DNA of 64,000 bases from Sarcocystis neurona (Eukaryota > Apicomplexa > Conoidasida > Eucoccidiorida > Sarcocystidae). Made by a program: the position numbers and the translations under genes. The notes below the pieces were generated by a model. It made no database searches. It saw nothing but the letters and a program-made list of their open reading frames with translations, and had not been told where the DNA came from. Below, one piece after another: positions 50,001-60,092 of this stretch (position 1 is the first letter of the stretch; each line of letters opens with the position of its first letter). The stretch is from contig KL647302.1 in assembly GCA_000727475.1 (NCBI GenBank), positions 365,212-429,211 of the forward strand, in the 5' to 3' direction.

Positions 50001-53000
50001 CAGAGCGCTCTGTTACCTACTTTCAGATATATTTTCATACACGTTGAGAGAGCTAACTATAACCTACGCATATATATATATATATACATTGCTAGATGTG
50101 AACTCAGCCTATATGCTTCTGTACACCTTTTGAGCATGTGCACGAATTTGTATATATCCCCGCTAATATATATACTATATATCCCCATTTCTTTTTCTGC
50201 CGGTTCACAGTGAAGAAAGCAACACATTGTATTACCTGTTTGTGTGCGGAGAAGTGTCTTTCTGTATTTACAGATACGTACGCGCACACTCTAAGTATAC
50301 ATTTCTCTACAACATGTATGCATGTGCGTGCCTGCGTACGTATACACAGACATATATGTGTATTCTCCACATGCATGCGTATTTGTTTCTGCACGTCTGT
50401 GACGACTGGCGTGCGCGTCACCCAGACCTCCTGGGTCTGTCTCTCCTCTCCGCTACCTTCCCTTTCTCTCGTGTGTCTGTGTCCTTTTGACCTTCTTCCC
50501 TGTTCCCGTAGTGAAGAACTAGAGTCTCGACACCAGCTGCGGCTGCTGCTTGAAAGTATCCGGTGCACAGCAACGTCTGCTGCAGTTCCTCCATTACCAG
50601 CGCCCGCGTGTCCTGCTGCATGCTGCGCGTTCCCCCTCTCTCAAACCTGCTGCTGTCCAACGGAGGTGGTCTTCTTGCCTCGTATCTTCTGCTGCTCTTG
50701 CGCTTCCCTGCGATCGGTGTTTTCTTTCTCCGCTGACTTCTCCCCTCTGGCATTTCTACCCCCCTTCTGCTCCACCATGACAAGTCGTACTACACTTGTA
50801 AACGTATAGTTACATTTTATGTATGTACGGATAGAGAGAGAGAGAAGCGTATACTTACACATATGCACATACACATATATCTGGAGAGAGAGAGAAGCTT
50901 ACACTTATGTATATATATATATATGTATATATCGTGCGGATCGAGAGAGAGATCAGCCCATATATATACATATATGCATATATATATATATATATGGAGA
51001 AGCCTACACACATGTATGTATATATCTATATTGTGCGAATATGGAGAGAGAGATCTACACCTATATGTACATAGATACTGTGCATGCAGAGAGAGAGATA
51101 GGCCTACGTAAATGTATCGCGCGGATAGAGAGAGACATTCCTACACTTATACATACATATATATATACATATAAATTTGTATGTCGGGCGGACAGAGAGA
51201 GAAGCCTACACTTATATACAGATATATGGAGTGCGGGTGTATAGAGAAATAAGCCTCCATTTATAGATGTCGATATTCCTTGCGTCGTTTCTGTTGCGAA
51301 GATGAAGGAAACGGTTATGCGGACGCGCATCAAACGAAGACGCAGGGGAGCACCTAGTGACTCGTGTACCTAGTCTTCCTGTGTCGCCCCATGTATGTGC
51401 ATTTTATGGTCAATCAGTCATTCCTTCTTCTTTGTCTTTTTCGCCTCTCTCTATTGAACACTTTCAATGTGTCTTTTTGTGTATATCCTCCTTCCTCTTC
51501 CTCTTCATCTTTTCTGCTTCTGCCGTCACGTTCTTCTCTTCGGCGCTTCTTCACCTCTCCTGCCTTTTCGTGTCTCTTTTTCGTTTAACTTCTGAGCTGC
51601 TTTTCTCTTCGTTTCGTGTCCTTCCTCCGTGCGGATTGGATGGTTTTTCCTCTGTTGCGGGGGGGGGGGGGGGGATCATTCTTTTACTATTTTCTCGTGT
51701 GCGCGCCACCTTTCGGGCTTCTCTCTCGTCGCTTACCTCGATTTTGTTTGGGCGTGTTGATGCACACTTCGCTATCCTCTCCCTTCCTGTGCCACTCTTC
51801 TGCGGTGGGCTTTCTTTTTCTTATGTTTGTAGCTAGCCACATCAAAACCACGGGCAGCACGGGCGGCAGAGTTGGCTCGTCGAGTGGAGGAGGTAGAAGA
51901 GGAGAAACGGCTCCTGCAGCGCAACTTTACAGAATTGGAGAACCAGCTGCAAGCAGAAATAAGAAGCCTGAAAGGACATCTTCAGGAGCAGCAGAACGCC
52001 TTTCAACAAGTTCGGGACACTCTGGCCCAGCAGGAGGAGGAGGCGGAGACAACTCAGCAGGCGCTAGAGCGGAAGCTGCAGCAGCTGGAGGCAGATCTGA
52101 CCCGGCTGAAGACGACAGAGCAGCGTGCGACGGCACTGCAGGAGCAGCTGGAGTTTGCGAGGCAGCAGCAGCAGAAGCAGCAACAGGCATCTGCAGAGGA
52201 GCAGCAGAAGCTGCATGAGGTGCTGCAGAAGCTGCGCGAAGAAGTGGCTGCGTTGAAGCTGGCGCGGGCCGCCGCGGAAGAAGAGAAACAGCAGCTGCAG
52301 CAGCAGAAGGCTGAGGCGGAGGCTGCGTGCGCAGCGGCGAAGCAGCAGCGCGACATGCTGCAGCAGCTGTACGAGCAGATTGAGGAGCAGCTGCGTGTCG
52401 CAGTGAAGGAGAAGGAGTCCCAGAATGCGCGACTGCTGCAGAGCCGATCCGAGCTCGAGCAGGAACACCGCGTGCAGCTGGAGCAGTTGAGAGCAGAGCT
52501 GGAGGAGGAACACAGACAGCAGACGCTGGAGAAAAAGCAGCTGGAAGAGACGTTCGAACGGCTTAAGGCAGAACTTGCCCAGCTGCGCAGCGATAACGCG
52601 AGACTCCGCTCCAAGCTGGAACAGAGCGAGTTGACGGCTGAAGGCGGAGGCGAAGACGAAGCAGCAGCAAAAGCAACCGCAGCTGCTGCCCAAGCCGCAG
52701 CAATCGTTGAACAGTTAGAACGGGAAAAAGGCGAGCTCGCGTTACGCCTGGGAGAGCTGCAGGCCGAAGTCGATGCAACGCAGCGGCTGCTGCAGGCGCG
52801 CAGTGAGCAGCTGCAGCGCGCGGCAGAAGCGCAGCAGCAGGCTGCGGCGCGGTGCCGAACCGCAGAGGCCGACAACGCTGCGCTGCATGCAGCGGTAAAG
52901 GAACTAACGGAGAGGAATGAGAAACTGGAGAAAGAGGCCACGGCCGCGAAGCAGCTTCCTCCGGCGACGGGAACTGACTGGCAACGCAAGTGTGTGCAGC

Positions 53001-56000
53001 TCTCTCAGGAGAGCGAGGCGCTCAAGGAGGAAATGCAAAAGCTGCAGGGCAGAAGCAAAAGAGAGCAAGAAATTTTGCAGCGGCGTATCCAGCATCTTGA
53101 AGAAGCACACCGAAAGCTCGCCGAACAGATGAACGCCGTCGGTATGCAAAATGAAGGTAGGCGGAGAGACACGCCGATGTCAAACCACGCGTCACTCTTT
53201 CCTACGGTGTACGTGCACCGTAAGGGAAAGATGTCCCCGGCGAGTGCATGTCTTCTTGAACTGAGGTTTCCGTGCACTCGCCAATGCAGTGTGTAGCCTT
53301 AAATTGAGGAGCTGGTGCATATAGATTGGGTAGAAGAGAGGCAATGTGGACGCAGGGGCGAGTACACACGCATATACTTGGAGGAACAGCTACACGTGTA
53401 GAGCTGCACGTACTTATGTATCTGTGGTAGCTTTGTGCGCAGAGGTATTTGAGGTTCCGAACGACGTCGGTTGTGAGAAACGGATGTCACGACGTAGAGA
53501 TTAGCATCTGCATATGTATATATATGTATGCGTCTATGTACATATGTTTGTATATATATGTATCTGTGAGTATGTATTCGAATTTGTTGTGTATCCATAT
53601 TTATGATACCCCGATATATACGTACATATGTTGTGTATACGTATGTGTGAGTCCACGCGTGTACATGTACGTATGTAGGAAGAGATGTATACGCTGCTGG
53701 CGTCAAGAACAGACGTCTTTAAGGGCACTTCAGTAAAGAAAAGTGTGTAGATGCATGCAAAGAAATGTCTACGCAGTCGAGAGGGTGTGTGCGCACGCGT
53801 GAGAGGTATGCACAGGGTGACGCGGGTCACTGCTTTACGCCGAGGACACGCGCGAATGTCTCCGCACGCATGTATGCACGCGTGTGTATGCATTCATATA
53901 TATACGGGTGTGTATACGTGCATGCGACTGTGTGCCACCTCGCCCTGTTTCCTTTTTACTCCTGGGGACTGCTGGTGTCTGTCTATTGAGGCTAACTGGT
54001 GCATGCAAGTGCTGCTGCTGGGTTTGCGGCAGAACTTGGAGAGAAGCTGCAGCGAATGGAGAGAAACCTTCAGGAGGCGCGGAGCCACGCCGCGGAACTG
54101 CGTCGCCTGCATGCGAGTGCCGTCGAAGAAAATCGAGACCTTCTGGTGAGAATATTTCCCCTGGCAGTCGTTTCCTGTTTTCTTCTTTAGTTCCTCTTTA
54201 CTTGTGCAGGCGTGCAGGGAGAAAGACAAATCTTTATCGTGTGTGCGTGTCTGGTGACCTCTGCAAGCAGCAGGTGTTTCGTAGTGTCTACGTGCACTGG
54301 TTTCGTCACGCACGAGGAAGGAGACGCGCCTGCTCTGTAGCTGCTGCGTACAGACACAAGCAGGTCCAGAGGCGAGGACACGTGGGGGCAAATGGCACGA
54401 GGACTAGTTGTGGGAGCCGCTGGGCGCAAAAGAGAATTCTCTACAAGCGCGCATACACGAATATAGGTATACATACGTGCACTTCACTACTCTGTAGGTG
54501 CAGACGTGTCACCTATATATATATGCATGTTTACCCGCAGCAGCAAGAGCGGCGGTATACTAATGGCAGTAGGAGCAGGAAGAATAATGTTGTGAGGGAC
54601 GCCCAAGTGCCTATCCATGTAGACGCATGTGAATAGGGCGCAGCACTTGTGTACGAGTCTGTAGGACGTGTCTTTCTTCTGCCAGGGATATCTAGCAGTT
54701 TTTGTCCATGCGGCACACGACGACGCACAGCAGGCAAGTTCCAAGACGCGCTCACAGACGTCAGAATTCGATTGCCTGCTCCTGCGTGCCTCTGACACAG
54801 AGATCTCTGCACGCACCCACAAATTGACCTTCCCGTCGTGTTTGCCTTTTTGCACACCTGAACGTCAGTAGCTGTGCACGCCACATAGGGGAGAGGCGGG
54901 CATTCGCAGACGAGCCACTTGTACTACAGAGGCAGACAGAAAAGGAAGGATGGGAGCGCCTCTCGTCGCTCTGCAGTTGTTACTCTGCAGCGGTTCGTAC
55001 GTACCAGCAGAGACTGATGCCCTACATTTCTTCCAGTGCTTCTTCGTGTCTCTCCGCACAAGTGCCAGTTCTGGCATCCCCCCACCGGGAAGCGGGGATG
55101 TGCTTCTCTGTGTCCATTGACGAGTGCGCGTCAGTACGCCAGTCGGCAGTTCCCTGGTTTTCGCCCAAAGCAGGATCTGCGTGCACGGGACTGAGCACTG
55201 CAGTTGGTTTGTCTTTCAGCGTCTTTTTCTCCCCACGCAAATACGTACACGTTATTACTGTGTTTCCTCTGCGGTCGCTACGAAGGAAGGCTGTCATTCC
55301 TGCGTTTTACTGCATGCATGTGTCTACGTCCAGAAATGCGCAGCATGCGTGTACTTGTGCTGCTCCCGCGCTGACTCCCTGGCCTGCGCAGAGGGATGTC
55401 GTCGCTGCGTGCGACGCTCCTGTGTCTGTTCGTCTCGTTCCCCCCCCAACCGAATGACGGTAGAAAAACTGTCCACCAGCTTTTCACCACGCACGCACAA
55501 AAGGATTGCCTGCAGCTACATACGCGGCTCCGATTGTGCTCCAGCCGCGTGAACAATATACTGTGGATGTACCACGTTGCTTGCTTGAGTCCGCTGTATT
55601 ATTCCCTTCGTTACGTCTGCTTTGCGCGAGGTAGGAGTAGGTGTGTTTTGTTTTCCCTGATGCAAGCGCAAGGTGAAGCTCAGGTATACGACGCCCTTCT
55701 TGGCCGTTTTTCATGCGCGAAACACGTGTGGCTCTGTATTCTCCCTGTGAGGGACGTGGTGCGCTGCAGCTGTTTGACGTCCTTCGGGAGGGACCTGTGT
55801 GTTGCATTGCTGTTTCTCTGAAAATAGCAACTAGAGCGAGCTGACGTGCTTTCGCCCTCTCGAAGAAAAGGAATATGTGTATGCGTGAAGGTTGTGCTTA
55901 CTCGTGTGTCTCTTTCCCGAAGACGAAACATGTGTGTATGTGTGGGGAAGTTGTGTTCATTCACAGGCCTTTAGGTGTCCATACTGGCGTGTGCGGTGGG

Positions 56001-59000
56001 TACTCGCACCACGCCGATAAGTCAAGCGTAGTGCAGCCACGGTGCATGGGGAAAGCCAGCATTTACTGTCTCTGACTCGTCTTGCGTGAAAGCAGAAACC
56101 TAAGCGAGTCGGCACACTCGTGTCCCTGTAGCGTCGGGTCTGTATTTTTTGTTTCCATATATATTATGTGTGTGTATGTACCCTACTCGTGCCTTTGGCG
56201 TAGAGGGACGTAGGTGAACATTTATCCGTCGAAACGAATTCCCGCTCGTGCCTCCTTTGTGTGCTGCAGTGGTCCGAAGGGCGCATATCCTCCTCTAAGC
56301 ATTATCGTACACGTGTATGCTGAGGCTCCCAAGTATTCACATACGTGTATCTATCTATCGGTCTTTATATCTATATATCTATATATATGGGTTTATACCT
56401 GCACGTGCATACATATACGTGTATATACACATTCTTATCTACGTATATACGAAAATATGTTCAGGCCCCATTGTTTTCCTCAGTCTTTTCTTTTCCGCTC
56501 CTCTTCCGCTCTCGGTCGTCTTCTTTGTTGTTGCCTTTTGTCTCGCCTCTTCCTTCGGCTTGCCTCTCGTCTTTGCTTCTTCACTTCTTGTCTGGTGGCC
56601 TTCTGTGTGTTTACTCCGTGTTCTGTACCGCCGTCGTCTTTTTCTTGTCTGGTGGCCTTCTGTATGTTTACTCCCTGTTCTGTACCGCCGTCGTCTTTTT
56701 CCTGACTTCTCTTGGGACTTCTTCCGTTTTGTTTCCGGCTCTTCCTCAATTTCCCCTCTCGCTGTTTGACCCCGTCGTCGCTTCTGGCATCGTTTCCCTC
56801 TCTGTCTCCGTCTCTCTCTGACTCGCTGTCTGGAGTGTTGTCTTTTGCAACTCCTCTCTTAGAACTTTCTCTGCATCTCTTTTCCGTTTTCTTCTTCTGT
56901 GCCAGTCCTTCTCACCACACCACTTTTCTTCCTCCTTGTCCTTTCCCGTGTTTCCTCCCTTCTTCGCTTCCTCTCTCCCCCCCGTACAATACGCCTTTGA
57001 CTTCTTGCCGTTGCTCTCTCTGTTTTTGACTTCCTTTTTTTTTTATCTGCTCCCTCCGCCGTCGTTGTGCTGTCTTTTTATTCTCTCCCCACACATGTCT
57101 TGTGGCGTGTGTGCTGCGCTGGTTGGTGTGCGTGTTGCCAGGAGAAACTGCTGTGTTTGAGCGGGGGACACCGCACAGCAGATGCAGAAAGCAGACAGCT
57201 GGCTGTGTTGCTGCAGCAGGTCGCGAGGGATATATCCTTCGTGCGGGGAGAAATGAACACTCTCAACAGCAAACTCGATAAATCTGCCGCCCGCGCCGCT
57301 TCTGCCTCCGCCGCTGCTTCTGCCGGCACCACCGTTTTCAACGTCGGATTTCCAGAGAACGTCATCCCGATGGTCAACGCTCACGGATGTGCAGACTCTA
57401 GCAGCCAGACCATCAACATATCAGGTCAGGAAAGAAACAGATGAGATGGGCGCAGAAGAATTAGGAGCGCAGAAGGAAGAAAGGCGGACGAGGAATTGAA
57501 GAGAGAAATGATGAGGGGCAACAGGCGCAGCAGCCGGAGGAGGCTTTCGCTGCATCCTCGTGTAGTCACCGCGCCACAACAGCACGCCCAACAGCAGCGG
57601 CAGACAGCAGCAGCATGACCACCAGCAGGAGAATCGCCAGAATTAGAAAGGACGAACCAGTAGAAGGAGAACGAAAATAAGGGGGAGAAAAAACGAGTAG
57701 AGGAAATAAAGAAAAAGGGAGATAGATTCAAGAAAACGCAAAGGCAAGCAACAGCAGCAACTTGCACTGCAGCACACACACGCAGCAGTGAAAGCCTCCG
57801 CAGCAGCGCTTGCAACTTTCCATGTTCGATATTCCTCCTCCTTCTCTCTGTTGTTTATCTCCTTCATTTTCTTTTTCTGCCTCTCTCTCCTCCTCTCTCC
57901 TTCCTTCACCTCCTCAACTTTATCCTGACCTCTGTCCTTTTCTGTCTCCGTTCTTTTTTTTGCTTCCTTCTTCCTCTTTCTACATGTGCTTCTGGTATGT
58001 CGCTCCTTTTAGTTGTTCTCCTTTTCTTGGTTCCCCCCTCCTGCAATCACACATCTTTGCTTTCTTCCTGTTCTATTTTCTTTCTCGGATTCTTATCAAT
58101 TTCCCTTCTCTCCGCTAACTTATATATCTATATATATGTCGGTATGTAGAATGAGATAGACACACAAGTATACAGCACGCGTCTTGCACCTTTACTTCTT
58201 TGGTTCTTCTCCGGCTGTTTCCTTCTTTCAGTACTTCCTTCTCATTCTCCTCGCTGTATCTCTACCTCACCATGCAGGTATCTACGACGTGCGCATGGCC
58301 GGAAGCGGCTACGCAAGCTTTTACACAGGGAAAGGTGGGCAGCAGCTGCAGGCGAAACTGCGGAAGGCAAAGGGGGCTGCTGCTGTTTTTGAATCCGTTC
58401 GAGAAGCACTTTGTCTGAGTCCAAGCTGCTGCAGCACTGCGCTGGAGGAGCAGCCTCCGCAGCCGTTGGATGGCGGTACCCGCTACGCGCTTCCCACTGC
58501 TGCGATCGCCACAGACAGTTACAGGGCGGGCGCCGCAGGTAGCACCTGCAGCAGCAGCAGCAGGAGTCACCGAAGCAGTTGCAGCACCCGAGGAGGAGCA
58601 GGAGAAGGCGGAAGAGGCGGCGAGGAAAACGACAAGCGCCAGTCCACTGGCAGAACAAGCAACGGCAGTAGCCGAGGGAAAGGCAGCTGTTTCAACAGCA
58701 GCAGTAGCAGCAGCACAGCGGCCGAGCTCGTGTCGCCCGATTTCCACACTGGCCCCCCCACGAACTGCTCAGATTACAGCGGAAAGCGGTAAGCACAAGC
58801 AGCAGTAAAACAGAGAGCTGCGGCTCACTTCACAGCTGTCTGCTTTTGCGTCTTCTGGTAGGGCGCAGAGAGTTGGTCACCGTCTACCGAGTGTGCGTCG
58901 TACGCATCGTACAGGAAAACAACAGAGAGCGGTGGACTGGTTTTTTTCACGACTTTCAGTTATACGTGTATATGTTGCAGAGAAAGCGTGTGGACTTTGT

Positions 59001-60054
59001 TACATTCACACGTGTATGGAAAGATAGTGACAGAGGCAGAAAAGAAAAGGTGAGGCACCCGTCGTATTCGTGGATAGAAAAGTGCGTGTTTGGAAGTCTT
59101 GGAGAGGGGAATTCCTCAACTGTCCACGTGGACGTGGATAACTTGCTACACAGAATGAAAAGTACAGGCGTCTTGGATAGACGTAGATTCTGCGGAGTAG
59201 CAACGGGCCAAAGCTGTATCAGTCTCCGGTGAGCACAGGTACATGGTGATATACAGCACACATCAACGCAGATTCTAGAGTTTAATAGGTCCACGCTGGT
59301 GTAGACGTGCAGGATGAGGTGCTCCACAGCCAGGAGGAGGTGTAGCGGGGAGTATGGTGATGAATGCTTGGAAGTCCTTTCATCGCGCATCCTCAGCCAG
59401 TAGAGAGGCAGAAGAGAATGCAGTAGAGGCCACAACGACTGCTGCGTGCTGTCTGTGCTCTCTTTGTCTTTCTCTCTGTCTACATACCTGATATGTGTCG
59501 TAGAATGTGCACATGCGGTGAGAAACACGAGGAAGCTTGGGTAAGCAGCGCTGAGGACAGTGCTGGTCTTTATCAGAGAACAAGAGCGACAACTGCCTTA
59601 GTGGGGAGGAGCGTGTGCGTAGATTACGTACAGCCTGTCTAATTTTATAGCTTTCTGTGCGCACGAGTGAGTCGTCGAACTTCCGGGACTAAATCTGTAT
59701 GCGCGGACTAGGCGTAGCCTTATATATGTGAATGTGTCGGTGAATGCGTAAACGTATGTATATATATATATATATATATATGTGTTTGTGTATGTGTGTT
59801 TGCACTTTTGAGACACGTTTCCATCGCTGGGCTGCGACAGATTGTTTTTAGTCTTCAATCTGTATCACTCTGTAATTACACGTATACGCCCGGTTCCCAT
59901 CCGTAGGGAGAGGTGTAGATGGAACTGAAGGTGTGTGTGTGTGTGTGTGTGTGTGTATGCGTATCGTTTTAATACGGTGTTGCAGATATACACGCATATG
60001 TTTGCTTCGAGGGGTGCGCGTGTGGACCCATGCGTCTGCTAGATTGACTAAAAC

Positions 60055-60092
<38 letters not shown>

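Noticed and set aside
50517..50572. Possible exon reading SEELESRHQLRLLLESI after cccgtag
   Set aside because: It needs phase 2 on both sides, but exons 13 and 14 meet in phase 0.
50819..51244. 141-codon Tyr/Ile/Arg/Glu ORF
   Set aside because: A translation of the GA/TA minisatellite array.
52054..52989. 311-codon minus-strand ORF rich in Ser/Cys/Ala
   Set aside because: It is the antisense shadow of the Glu/Gln/Ala-rich coiled-coil exon; its low complexity follows from the sense codons.
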